NCBI GenBank assembly: GCA_903829855.1
Contig: CAIKRN010000045.1
Coordinates: 1 to 11,545 of the forward strand
DNA: 11,545 bases
From: an uncultured Opitutia bacterium
GTDB taxonomy: Bacteria > Verrucomicrobiota > Verrucomicrobiia > Opitutales > UBA953
Direction of reading: 5' to 3'
Shown: in pieces, positions 1 through 7,761 of the stretch
Layout: every line of letters begins with the position of its first letter
Numbering within the stretch: position 1 is the stretch's first letter
Position numbers and translations under genes: made by a program
Notes under the pieces: generated by a model
Seen by the model: only the letters and a program-made list of their open reading frames with translations
Database searches by the model: none
Told to the model about the DNA's origin: nothing

Positions 1-1
1 C

Positions 2-544
2 CTCGCCAGCGCCCAAGGGATTCTGAATTTCAGTCAGGCCTCCCAGGCGGTTTATACCCGCGGCGGCGTGCAGGTCGTGATCTATGCGGCGTATTGGTCG
101 CCCGGGAAAGTTTCCGTTGTCGATGCGGGCTCGCATAATCCAGATTCTTGTTGGGTGAACAACGGCTGCGTGCGGTCGGAACGGCAATATGCCGTCGCCG
201 GGAAGATTGGTAGCCGTGAACTCATTCCTTATGAGTACGGCCAGTATATCATGCCACGGGGTGGCAAGCAGAACGTTGCCTTCTGGCACCTCGTGAACGG
301 CCGCGCGAATCGTTACGAAGACCAGAAAGCTGGCTGGCGCGACGGACTGGCGGGTCGCTGGGAACGCCTTCCGCTGCTCCTGAAAGACATCCGTGCCTAT
401 GGCATCAACCAGAAGAGCGAACAGATGTTCATCCGCGTCTCCTCCAACCTGCCCATCGCCGATTTAATCTCCGACCCAGCCAACGCTGAATTGCTCAACA
501 CCCTCGCTCCGCTGGGGGTATTTGCCGACCAGACCTGGCAGTAA
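2..544 (+). CDS. EpsI-like exosortase-associated protein (5' partial)
   Basis: The reading frame is open from the first bases of the window to a TAA at 542-544, giving 180 visible residues; the true start lies upstream. The GTG at 68 is not a convincing start, because the preceding codons already match the family (a V-Y-x-R-G-G segment leading into a hydrophobic strand VIYAAYW). EpsI-family proteins, which accompany exosortases in EPS and PEP-CTERM systems, have a similar layout: a strand, then an H-x-P-x-x-C motif (here HNPDSCWVNNGC, His codon at 134), a basic/GxY segment, a strand resembling 'LVxYWY' (here VAFWHLVNGR), and a final 'FIRVSSNL' strand. The molecular role of EpsI is poorly known. 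It could be a separate protein or the C-terminal domain of a fused exosortase; the window cannot decide. The next gene starts 24 bases downstream, suggesting one operon. Family assignment is by motif pattern only. Confidence 0.68.
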   Translation, partial: LASAQGILNFSQASQAVYTRGGVQVVIYAAYWSPGKVSVVDAGSHNPDSCWVNNGCVRSERQYAVAGKIGSRELIPYEYGQYIMPRGGKQNVAFWHLVNGRANRYEDQKAGWRDGLAGRWERLPLLLKDIRAYGINQKSEQMFIRVSSNLPIADLISDPANAELLNTLAPLGVFADQTWQ

Positions 545-568
545 GCCCGTCACCTCATTTAACACCTC

Positions 569-1705
569 ATGACCCCCTCTCGTCTTTACCTCTCTCCTCC
601 CGATATCGGCTCCGCTGAAGTCGAATACGTGCTCGAAGCCTTCCAGTCGAACTGGGTCGCGCCCGTCGGTCCTAACCTCGACGCCTTCGAGGAGGACTTC
701 GCCCGGCTCGTTGGTTCGAAGTATGCGGTCGGTCTTTCTTCAGGTACCGCGGCATTGCATCTCGCCTTGCGCATCGCCGGAGTGGGCCCGGGTGACGAGG
801 TGCTTTGTCCGTCCCTTACTTTCGTCGCCTCCGCTTCACCGATTATCTACCTCGGTGCGACCCCCGTCTTTATCGATTCGGAAGAGTTGGGATGGAATAT
901 GGATCCCGTGCTCGCATGCGCCGTCATTGAGCAGAAGGTTCGCGCGGGTAAGCCCCCCAAGGCGTTGGTCTTGGCCCACCTTTACGGTCAGTCGGCCGAC
1001 ATCGCCCCGATTAAGATGTGTTGTGACAAGTATGGCGTGAAATTGGTCGAAGATGCTGCCGAAGCCCTTGGCGCCACTTATGGCGATCGCTCACCCGGCT
1101 CCTTCGGCATCGCGGGCATCCATTCTTTCAACGGCAATAAGATCATCACGACTTCCGGTGGCGGTATGCTCGTCACGGATGACCCGGAAATTACCCGGCA
1201 GGCGCGTTTCCTTTCCGCGCAGGCCCGCGATCCAGCCCCGCACTACGAGCATTCGGTCATCGGTTATAATTATCGACTGAGCAATATCTGTGCGAGCATC
1301 GGGCTCGGCCAGCTCACCCGTCTTTCCGGGAAGGTGTCTCGCCGCCGCACGAACTTCCGCGCTTACGCCGAAGCCTTTAAATCATTGCCTGGAGTGACCA
1401 TGCAACCCGAAGCCCCCTGGGGGCAGTCGACGCGCTGGCTGACCTGTCTCACCATCGATCCAGCCCGCTCGGGTGGGGTGACGCGGGAACGCGTTCGGCT
1501 GGCGCTGGAAAAGGAAAATATCGAGGCCCGCCCGTTATGGAAGCCGATGCACCAGCAACCGGTCTTTAAGGGTGCGGAAATGCACGGCGGCAAGATTGCC
1601 GAGCGACTTTTCGACCAAGGCCTTTGCCTTCCCTCCGGCTCCGCCATGTCGGAAGAAGACCGTAGCCGCGTCATTCGGGTAGTGTTGGCCGAGTTTGGCG
1701 CCTGA
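569..1705 (+). CDS. DegT/DnrJ/EryC1/StrS family PLP-dependent sugar aminotransferase (EpsN/PglE-like)
   Basis: This 378-residue protein has the usual length for the family. It would transfer an amino group, probably from glutamate, to a nucleotide-linked 4-keto-6-deoxysugar in the cytoplasm. Visible hallmarks are the N-terminal 'YLSPPDIGSAE' and 'NWVAPVGPNLDAFE' segments, the cofactor-phosphate loop S57-S58-G59-T60, the PLP-ring aspartate D162 in VEDAAEALGA, and the Schiff-base lysine K191 in FNGNKIITTSGGG. The N-terminal pattern most resembles EpsN/PglE-type enzymes, which make UDP-4-amino-4,6-dideoxy-N-acetylglucosamine on the way to bacillosamine; that substrate is inferred. The partner dehydratase (PglF-like) and acetyltransferase (PglD-like) are not in the window. 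ATG at 569 fits the family N-terminus exactly, although no Shine-Dalgarno sequence precedes it. The next gene begins 6 bases after the stop. Confidence 0.93.
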   Translation: MTPSRLYLSPPDIGSAEVEYVLEAFQSNWVAPVGPNLDAFEEDFARLVGSKYAVGLSSGTAALHLALRIAGVGPGDEVLCPSLTFVASASPIIYLGATPVFIDSEELGWNMDPVLACAVIEQKVRAGKPPKALVLAHLYGQSADIAPIKMCCDKYGVKLVEDAAEALGATYGDRSPGSFGIAGIHSFNGNKIITTSGGGMLVTDDPEITRQARFLSAQARDPAPHYEHSVIGYNYRLSNICASIGLGQLTRLSGKVSRRRTNFRAYAEAFKSLPGVTMQPEAPWGQSTRWLTCLTIDPARSGGVTRERVRLALEKENIEARPLWKPMHQQPVFKGAEMHGGKIAERLFDQGLCLPSGSAMSEEDRSRVIRVVLAEFGA

Positions 1706-1711
1706 ATCGTT

Positions 1712-2539
1712 TTGCCTCCCCATTCTGTCAGTCAGGTGCTGCTGGTCATCCCGGCCTATAATGAAGAGCGCCGCATTGAGGCGCCGCTTCGCGCTTATCT
1801 CGCGTTTGCGCGGCAGCAATCGGTGCTCCGCATCCGTATCCTCGTGGTGTTAAACGGTTGCACCGACGGCACGGCGAAAGTTGTCGCCCGCCTCGCCGCG
1901 GAATTTCCGGAGCTCACATGGATGGAATACCCTGAGCCCATCGGCAAGGGTGGGGCGCTCCTTGCTGGTTTCAGGGAAGCCCATGAGGCCGAGTGGATCG
2001 GCTTTGCCGACGCGGATGGTGCGACGCCGCCAGGCTCGCTCTTTGGGCTATTGCAACATCCGGAGGGGGATGTGTTGGTGGGTCGCCGAGAGATGTCGAC
2101 CCGGCCGTTCGTTCGTCGCGCGGCGAGCTACTGGTTTAATTCTATTGTGCGGCTGATGCTCGGATTGCGGACGCTGGATGCGCAGTGCGGAGCCAAGTTT
2201 TTCCGGGCGACTTTTTTGCCAGCTATTTTAAAACACACCGATACCTGCGACATGGCGGTCGATGTGGACCTCCTCCTCTCCGCGCAGGCGGCGGGGGCGG
2301 TTATTCAAGAGCGCCCCGTGCAATGGACGGACCAGCCTGGCTCTAAGGTCCAAGTCGTCCGTACCTCGATGTTGATGTTCCTTTCAGTCTGCCGGCTCTG
2401 TGCACTCCGTCGCTGGCCTAACTTCGCCACCCGAGGATTACTGAAAATCAGCGAAGCCATTTATGCTTGGGTTGCCGGCCACGCGCGGCGCGGCCTTCCA
2501 GGCGCGCCAGCCCACTCCTCACTTTCCCCAGCCCCATGA
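1712..2539 (+). CDS. Glycosyltransferase family 2, dolichyl-phosphate glucosyl/mannosyltransferase-like
   Basis: This 275-residue GT-A fold enzyme would move a sugar from a nucleotide donor to a lipid phosphate or a growing glycan at the cytoplasmic face of the membrane. It shows VIPAYNEERRI near the N-terminus, a nucleotide-binding NGCTDGT loop, GKGGALLAGF, the metal-binding D-x-D at D100-A-D102 (FADADGATPP), and the QCGAKFFR segment typical of ALG5/DPM-like enzymes. A later D-V-D-L-L and 'ERPVQWTDQPGSKV' match the same subgroup. There are no clear C-terminal membrane helices, unlike some bacterial relatives; the last 45 residues are a low-complexity tail. The start is TTG at 1712, six bases after the previous stop; a GTG at 1736 is the alternative and would still precede the first motif. 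The stop overlaps the next ATG in an ATGA. A lipid-phosphate acceptor is an inference from the subgroup. Confidence 0.88.
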   Translation: MPPHSVSQVLLVIPAYNEERRIEAPLRAYLAFARQQSVLRIRILVVLNGCTDGTAKVVARLAAEFPELTWMEYPEPIGKGGALLAGFREAHEAEWIGFADADGATPPGSLFGLLQHPEGDVLVGRREMSTRPFVRRAASYWFNSIVRLMLGLRTLDAQCGAKFFRATFLPAILKHTDTCDMAVDVDLLLSAQAAGAVIQERPVQWTDQPGSKVQVVRTSMLMFLSVCRLCALRRWPNFATRGLLKISEAIYAWVAGHARRGLPGAPAHSSLSPAP

Positions 2540-3171
2540 GTCTCAACATCCAATATGGTGCCGGCCTTTGCGGCCCGCCCACCTGGCGAAATTATGACTC
2601 TAGTCCGATGCTCCGCCTGCAGCGGACCCCTTTGCTCAACCTGCTCCCCTTGGCGCGTAACGGCGCCCCCTATCCCAAGACCGTCGTATTTGGCGATGTC
2701 GTCAAAGGGTTGCCAGTAGCTGCGGGCACGGCGGATCTCGCCTACTGTTCCCACACGCTGGAACATCTCTCCTTGGCGGACTGCCGCGCCGCTCTGCGAG
2801 AAACTTGGAGATGCTTGAAGCCCGGCGGCGTCTTTCGGGCGGTATTGCCGGATATCCGTGTCATCTGCCGTGAATACCTGGCTGCAGCAGGAAACTCTCC
2901 CGATGCGGCTCTGATGTTTATGCGCAACACCTGCCTCGGACTCGAGGAGACCCCCAAGGGCCTGAAGCGGCTCCGTATGATGTTCTCCCGCGATGCCCAT
3001 CTTTGGATGTGGGACTACCCCGCCATGGCGGCGGAATTGGCGGCCGCTGGCTTCGTCGCCATCCGCCCGGCGAACTTCGGCGACTCCACCCATCAAGATT
3101 TTAATGCCGTGGAATCAGCCCCGCGCTGGGAAAACGCATTGGGCTTCGAAGCCACCAAGCCGAGCGCATGA
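2536..3171 (+). CDS. Class I SAM-dependent methyltransferase (COG4627-like)
   Basis: The 211-residue protein starts at the ATG that overlaps the previous stop (ATGA). The frame is open further upstream to 2467, but that part overlaps the glycosyltransferase and has no family match. Motif I is a variant: N4-I-Q-Y-G-A-G-L in place of the usual L-x-L-G-C-G, followed by NYDSSP, where the aspartate would bind the SAM ribose. The strongest match is the segment DLAYCSHTLEHL (S72, H73, E76, H77), then LRETWRCLKPGG (P96-G97-G98) and VLPD, the classic Methyltransf_11 pattern. A loop of about 20 residues rich in Leu and Pro lies between motifs I and II. The likely role is methylation of a sugar or lipid-linked glycan; the acceptor cannot be told. 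It overlaps the next methyltransferase gene by 4 bases, so the two are probably translationally coupled. Confidence 0.85.
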   Translation: MSLNIQYGAGLCGPPTWRNYDSSPMLRLQRTPLLNLLPLARNGAPYPKTVVFGDVVKGLPVAAGTADLAYCSHTLEHLSLADCRAALRETWRCLKPGGVFRAVLPDIRVICREYLAAAGNSPDAALMFMRNTCLGLEETPKGLKRLRMMFSRDAHLWMWDYPAMAAELAAAGFVAIRPANFGDSTHQDFNAVESAPRWENALGFEATKPSA

Positions 3172-3878
3172 GCCAAGCCGACGAAATCGCCCGCCAACGT
3201 CAATACTACGCAGACACCGCTGCGAAGTATGACGAGATGCAGCTCTCTGAGCATGATGAACATCAGTTCGCCCTAGCTATCCTGTCCGCGATGATCGAGT
3301 ACCACGGCATCCGCTCGGTGCTGGATGTCGGCTCCGGCACCGGCCGCGCGCTGCGCACCCTGAAGCACCGTCATCCCGGGGTGCGTTTTGTGGGCATCGA
3401 GCCCGTCGCCTCGCTGCGTGAGGTGGGCTACGCCGCCGGTCTCTCCAAGGATGAATTGGTGGAGGGGGATGTGAATGCGCTCACTGCCCCCGACGGGTCC
3501 TTTGACCTCGTCTGCGAGTTCGCGGTCTTACACCACGTGCCGCAACCGGCGAAAGCCGTGGGCGAGATGCTGCGGGTCGCCAGCAAAGGGATCTTTATTT
3601 CCGATGCTAATAATTTCGGTCAGGGCAGTGGGGTTGCTCGATTCGTCAAACAAGCGATTGCGGCCCTGCGCCTTTGGCCGGCCTTCAATTATCTCCGAAC
3701 GGGTGGTAAGCGCTACCTCACCTCCGAAGGGGACGGACTCTTTTATTCCTATTCGGTTTTCGATAACTATGCCCAAGTCCGTCACGCGTGTCGCTCGGTG
3801 CACCTTTTCAATACCACCGACGCGGGGCCTGGCCTGTATCGATCAGCCCCGCATGTCGCCTTGCTTGGTCTAAAATAG
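3168..3878 (+). CDS. Class I SAM-dependent methyltransferase (Methyltransf_11/25 type)
   Basis: This 236-residue protein has a textbook SAM-binding motif I, V51-L-D53-V-G-S-G-T-G59. It is followed by the acidic residue in FVGIEP, a motif with GDVNAL, then FDLVCEFAVLHHVPQP and the post-motif strand GIFISDANN. The C-terminal 90 residues are specific to this protein, with an aromatic-rich stretch (YLTSEGDGLFYSYSVFDNY) that may form the acceptor site. It starts at an ATG overlapping the previous stop by 4 bases. As part of a glycan cluster it most likely methylates a sugar hydroxyl, carboxyl or amino group, but it belongs to a very broad family and other small-molecule acceptors are possible. It is clearly different from the preceding methyltransferase, so the pair is not a recent duplication. 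Confidence 0.88.
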   Translation: MSQADEIARQRQYYADTAAKYDEMQLSEHDEHQFALAILSAMIEYHGIRSVLDVGSGTGRALRTLKHRHPGVRFVGIEPVASLREVGYAAGLSKDELVEGDVNALTAPDGSFDLVCEFAVLHHVPQPAKAVGEMLRVASKGIFISDANNFGQGSGVARFVKQAIAALRLWPAFNYLRTGGKRYLTSEGDGLFYSYSVFDNYAQVRHACRSVHLFNTTDAGPGLYRSAPHVALLGLK

Positions 3879-3895
3879 ACCTGGTTGTAACCGAA

Positions 3896-5137
3896 GTGCC
3901 TGCACGCGTTGCCCCACTCCCTTTGACTCCTCCCGCCGTCATCACGTTCGCCGGTCCGCGCGACCGCTATCAGTCAGCCCTGGCCTTGCAGGAGCATGCG
4001 GCGTTATCGCTCTTAGTGACCGACGCCTATTTCTCCCCGGGTTGGGCGACGACTAGGATACTCGGTCGGCAGTTTCATCGCTATGCGGGGGTTCGGCATC
4101 ATCCGCAGATTCCGACGACACGGGTGAAGGGCTCTTGGCGGGCGACCTTTCGGGCTGTTCTCGCGCGCTTCGACAAGCGCAAAGATTCCGCGCACTTCGC
4201 GGTGGCCGACCGCCTCTTGAGTCAAATCGCCGGGGAGGAGGCACTGCGCCGTGGGGCACCCCTCATCGCGTACAGCTATTACGCCACGGCTGCCTTTGAG
4301 CAAATGCGCGGATCAGGCTTACCTCGCATCCTTTTTCAGGTGCACCCCCACGGCCGATTCTTGCGGGATCTTTTCACCCAGGAGATCGCGAAAGTCCCCG
4401 AAGCGCGGGCTTCGCTGATGGAAGAAACGGAAATGTCGCCTCTCTTTGAGGAGAATGACCGTGCCTTTGAGCAGGCCGATGCGGTCATCTGTGCCAGTTC
4501 TTTCACGAGGCACTCCTTGGTCGAGGCTGGTTCCAAGGCCCCTGCCTTCATCGCTGGTTATGGCGTCGACGCCGAACTTTTCGCCCCCCGCTCAACACCG
4601 CCGTCCGGCGCCGCACTGACGATTGGGTTTGTGGGTGCCTTGTCTCAGCGCAAAGGAGCCCGTTACTTACTCGCGGCGCTCGCTGGTCTACCGAAGGGAA
4701 GTGCTCGCCTGATTTTGTATACGCGCGCCGCCGTCGACCGGGATTTAATTCGCGGATTCGAGGACGTAGAGGTCGAGGTGCGTGGTGGCTTGAGTGATTC
4801 TGCCTTGGCCGCCGATTTGAAGCATTGCGATCTCGTGGTACTCCCCTCCATCGCCGAAGGTTTTGGACTGGTGATTTTAGAGGCCATGGCCTGTGGCGTG
4901 CCTGTACTCTGTACGACAAGCACCGGCGGGGCAGATTTCATCGCCCACGGCCAAGATGGCTTGGTGGTCGCTCCCGGGAGCACTTCAGCCATTCACGAAC
5001 AGTTCGTCTGGGCACTTTCGCATCGCGATCAGCTTTTCCAGATGGGCCAGGCGGCCCGCCGTAAAGCGGAACTCCATAGCTGGGCCGAATACCGCCGCGA
5101 ATTCTTTGCCGCGTACACCAGCGCCATCCGGCCCTAA
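3896..5137 (+). CDS. Glycosyltransferase family 4-like (GT-B fold)
   Basis: The protein is about 413 residues and would transfer a sugar from a nucleotide donor to the lipid-linked glycan in the cytoplasm. The N-terminal Rossmann half begins with VITFAGPRDRYQ, includes a histidine-rich FQVHPHGRFLRDLF region, and ends with ADAVICASSFTRHSLVEAG. The C-terminal half begins with LTIGFVGALSQRKGARYLL and carries the donor-binding E-x7-E at E321 and E329 (EGFGLVILEAMACGVPV), then GGADFIAHGQDGLVV. The frame is open upstream to 3788, overlapping the methyltransferase in another frame, but that part has no family match. GTG at 3896 is chosen as the first in-frame start after the previous stop; TTG at 3923 is an equally good biological candidate. 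Neither has a Shine-Dalgarno sequence. The sugar specificity is unknown. Confidence 0.87.
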   Translation: MPARVAPLPLTPPAVITFAGPRDRYQSALALQEHAALSLLVTDAYFSPGWATTRILGRQFHRYAGVRHHPQIPTTRVKGSWRATFRAVLARFDKRKDSAHFAVADRLLSQIAGEEALRRGAPLIAYSYYATAAFEQMRGSGLPRILFQVHPHGRFLRDLFTQEIAKVPEARASLMEETEMSPLFEENDRAFEQADAVICASSFTRHSLVEAGSKAPAFIAGYGVDAELFAPRSTPPSGAALTIGFVGALSQRKGARYLLAALAGLPKGSARLILYTRAAVDRDLIRGFEDVEVEVRGGLSDSALAADLKHCDLVVLPSIAEGFGLVILEAMACGVPVLCTTSTGGADFIAHGQDGLVVAPGSTSAIHEQFVWALSHRDQLFQMGQAARRKAELHSWAEYRREFFAAYTSAIRP

Positions 5138-5203
5138 TACGCCGTATGCATGGATCTCTGCGTCACCGCAGTGCACCATGCTCGCCGCTCTCCCTTATCG
5201 CCC

Positions 5204-6649
5204 ATGCCCTTTGCCCGCATCCTTCGCTCCACGGCCCTCTTGGCTAAAGCTGGAGTCGTGACGGCGGTAGCTGCCGCCATCCGGGCCAAATTCATTTCTT
5301 GGTGTTTTGGGGCCGCGGGCATTGGCCTCATTGGCATCTTGAATGCTTTTAGCGCCCGCGCGACGGAGGTGGGTGGCTGGGGTTTAGGCACGTCGGCGGT
5401 CCGTACGGTGGCGGGGGCAGATGCCTCAGAGAAAAAACGGAAGGAAGCTGCCGTCCGGAAATTTGGACGACGTCTCGCGGCGGTAAGCTTGGTCGGGGTT
5501 ATTTTGTTTATCATTCCTGCGGGCTACCTTTACTTCGTGAGCCAAGAGCATGCGGTCGAACTGCTCATCGTCGGCCTGGCCGTGCCCTGCATGGTCGCTA
5601 CGGCAATGTGGACATCGTTATTGCAGGCCTCCGGCCAGATTGGCGCGCTGGTGCGCACTCAGATAATCGCGGCGGTGGGAGGATTAATCGCCGGGTTGCC
5701 CTTAATCTATTTCTTCGGAAATATCGGGATCGCGATCAGTATCTTATGGGCGGCCGCCCTCGCCGGTTTCATGTCCTGGCGGGCGGCTCGCTTGCTTGTC
5801 CCTCCGAGCGGAGCCGTGCCGCTGGAGAGTGACATCCGTGAGTTGATGCAGCTCGGCTTGATTTTCCAGATTGGTCTCGTGCTTGGGGTGGTGGCGAGCG
5901 TCACCACCACGGCGTTAATCGTTCGGCATTATCCAGGTTGGTTTGGGGCGTCCGCCCTGGCCCATGTTGGCTATTTTCTAGCGGCCTTAGCGCTCACGAA
6001 TAGCGTGCCTGCACTGATTTTTCAGGTAACCCAGATGGATTTCTACCCACGTGTCGCAGCAGCCTGCGATGAAAACGAGGCGCGTCATATTACGGAAAAA
6101 CAGGTACAAGCCTGTCTCTTATTGGCGACCCCGCTGATCATGGGAATATTAACGATGGGCCCGCTGGCGCTGACCTTTTTTTACACCGCCGAGTTCGCGC
6201 CGGCGGTACCCTCGCTTAATTGGTTAGCTTGGACCATCTTCTTCAATATGCTCGGCAGCCCGCTGAGCTTCTGGGTCAACGCCCGAGGGTCCTTGCGGGC
6301 GGTCGCGGTTTTTCAGGCACTAGTCAGCGTGATGGCTGTTATCTTGGCAGTGGGGTTAGTGCCGCCCTTTGGCATCGAAGGTGCCGCCGCGGCGCAAGCA
6401 GTTGGGGCGCTCTTTTTCGCCATCGTGCTCTTGATTTTTACGCGACGGAGTTCTGGCCAGTGGCTCGGGGCGCAAACTTGGCTCTGGCTTGCGATTTGCG
6501 GGGCGGCTCTTGGCGCCGGTAGTTGGCTCATGACCAAGGCGCCTTCGCCCTATTGGGGGCTGCTCCCGACCGCCCTGACAGCCGCACTCTGCGGCGGCAT
6601 TTATTTTAAAGTTATCGCCAAGGAGCCCCATGCGGACGAACTCGCATGA
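5204..6649 (+). CDS. Wzx-type lipid-linked oligosaccharide flippase (O-antigen translocase-like)
   Basis: This 481-residue, strongly hydrophobic protein has about 12 predicted membrane segments spread along its length. It would flip the undecaprenyl-linked repeat unit from the cytoplasmic to the periplasmic face. The N-terminal pattern (AKFISWCFGAAGIGLIGIL, then a G-W-G-L-G segment) and the D279-F-Y-P-R283 motif followed by a Q-rich helix and 'LLLATPLIMGILTMGPLALTFFY' in order resemble O-antigen translocases of the MATE/MOP superfamily. The start is set at ATG 5204. An in-frame ATG at 5150 would add 18 polar residues with no family match, and it lies nearer the previous gene. The stop overlaps the next ATG (ATGA at 6646). 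This is the only gene in the run preceded by a gap of more than about 25 bases (66 bases), in which no clear promoter is seen. Confidence 0.88.
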   Translation: MPFARILRSTALLAKAGVVTAVAAAIRAKFISWCFGAAGIGLIGILNAFSARATEVGGWGLGTSAVRTVAGADASEKKRKEAAVRKFGRRLAAVSLVGVILFIIPAGYLYFVSQEHAVELLIVGLAVPCMVATAMWTSLLQASGQIGALVRTQIIAAVGGLIAGLPLIYFFGNIGIAISILWAAALAGFMSWRAARLLVPPSGAVPLESDIRELMQLGLIFQIGLVLGVVASVTTTALIVRHYPGWFGASALAHVGYFLAALALTNSVPALIFQVTQMDFYPRVAAACDENEARHITEKQVQACLLLATPLIMGILTMGPLALTFFYTAEFAPAVPSLNWLAWTIFFNMLGSPLSFWVNARGSLRAVAVFQALVSVMAVILAVGLVPPFGIEGAAAAQAVGALFFAIVLLIFTRRSSGQWLGAQTWLWLAICGAALGAGSWLMTKAPSPYWGLLPTALTAALCGGIYFKVIAKEPHADELA

Positions 6650-7761
6650 GGGTCGGCGTCTATATCGATCGAATGTATCTGCAGGGCGGGCTGCAACGGG
6701 TAGTCGCCAATTTACTCCAAGAGTGGGATGCCTTGGGCTGGGAGACGCACCTGATCACGGAATCCGCAGGAGTGGATGTGTTCACACTCCCCGCGTCCAC
6801 GCGGAGGCATGTCTTGCTGAATCATCCCAAGCAACGCGGTTTGGCCGGCGTGTTCGATAATTTCCGGATTGTCCGTGGTCTCCGCACGGTTCTGCACGCA
6901 ACGCCATTTGACGCCGTCATTGCTCTTTCACCTGTGGCGAATGTCCACTTGGCGATGGCGGGTCGCGGGAGCTCGACGATTTTGATAGGTTCGCAGTATG
7001 ACTACGCACCGCACCACCCAATTTCGGCGGTGAAGCGTCTCTTCCTGCGATATTTTTACCCACGGCTCGACGCTCTGGTCTGTGCGACGGCGGAGGCAAC
7101 AGACCTCGCCGTCTCAGCTTATCCTGGCACCCGAGGGGTACGCATTCCGCTTTGGTCATCGCCCGCGCAGGGGGCCGCCGGTCAAGTCGTCCGCGTGGCC
7201 GACTGGATTAGCCCTGGCCGTAAGGTATTCTGTGCCTGCGGACGTTTCAATCTGTTGAAGGGATTTCGCGAGCTCGTGGAGATTTTCGATGCCATCAAGG
7301 ATACCCATCCGGATTGGGATCTACTCATCATTGGTGACGGCGAAGATCATGATATCCTGCACGAGATGGTTGCCGCCCGTGGCCTGCAGGGTCGAGTGCT
7401 GATGCCCGGCTGGGTCGGCAACCCTAGCGAATTTTTCGCCGCGAGTCACATCTTCGTCTTTCCATCGCGGTCGGAGGGATTTGGGCTCGTGCTCATTGAG
7501 GCAATGACGAGCGGCCTTCCCTGCATTGCTTATGATTGCAAGGTGGGGCCAGCAGAAATCGTAACGCACGAGGCGGACGGGCTCGTGGTGCCGGACGGTG
7601 ATCAAGCCGCCTTTAAGGCCGCGATGATTCGGTTGGCTGATAATGCGGAACTTCGACGGACCTTTGCCACCAAGTCCTGCCTCGCGATTCGTCGCTTTGA
7701 CGCAAAAGCCGTCCAGCCGCTGTGGGATGAGTTACTGCGGGCAAAACGGAAAACATGTTAG
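6646..7761 (+). CDS. Glycosyltransferase family 4 (PglH/RfaB-like)
   Basis: The 371-residue GT-B enzyme opens with a strand and the acceptor-side loop Q13-G-G-L-Q-R-V19, a variant of the common G-G-A-E-R-V. It continues through a predicted N-terminal domain with RIVRGLRTVL and DAVIALSPVANVH, and a linker DALVCATAEATDLAV. The C-terminal domain has FCACGRFNLLKGFRELVEIF, LLIIGDGEDHDIL, and the E-x7-E motif at E277 and E285 (EGFGLVLIEAMTSGLPCIAYDC). The segment KVGPAEIVTHEADGLVV is typical of hexosamine-type GT4 enzymes such as PglH, which adds GalNAc; specificity here is inferred only. The ATG overlaps the flippase stop by 4 bases. An AAGGAG at 6620-6625 precedes an out-of-frame ATG at 6630, not this start. 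It would extend the lipid-linked oligosaccharide in the cytoplasm. Confidence 0.91.
   Translation: MRVGVYIDRMYLQGGLQRVVANLLQEWDALGWETHLITESAGVDVFTLPASTRRHVLLNHPKQRGLAGVFDNFRIVRGLRTVLHATPFDAVIALSPVANVHLAMAGRGSSTILIGSQYDYAPHHPISAVKRLFLRYFYPRLDALVCATAEATDLAVSAYPGTRGVRIPLWSSPAQGAAGQVVRVADWISPGRKVFCACGRFNLLKGFRELVEIFDAIKDTHPDWDLLIIGDGEDHDILHEMVAARGLQGRVLMPGWVGNPSEFFAASHIFVFPSRSEGFGLVLIEAMTSGLPCIAYDCKVGPAEIVTHEADGLVVPDGDQAAFKAAMIRLADNAELRRTFATKSCLAIRRFDAKAVQPLWDELLRAKRKTC

Noticed and set aside
2461..3096. A 211-codon minus-strand open frame
   Set aside because: It is a shadow of the glycosyltransferase tail and the first methyltransferase; its translation is low-complexity and matches nothing.
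3788..3895. GTG at 3788 as start of the glycosyltransferase
   Set aside because: It would overlap the methyltransferase by 91 bases and add residues with no match; GTG 3896 or TTG 3923 is more plausible.
5150..5203. ATG at 5150 as start of the flippase
   Set aside because: The added 18 residues are polar and absent from the family; ATG 5204 leads straight into the first membrane region. It remains possible.
6620..6632. AAGGAG followed by ATG at 6630 as the start of a separate small gene
   Set aside because: The resulting 76-residue product overlaps the flippase end and the GT4 start, and is Arg- and Gly-rich without any recognisable pattern.
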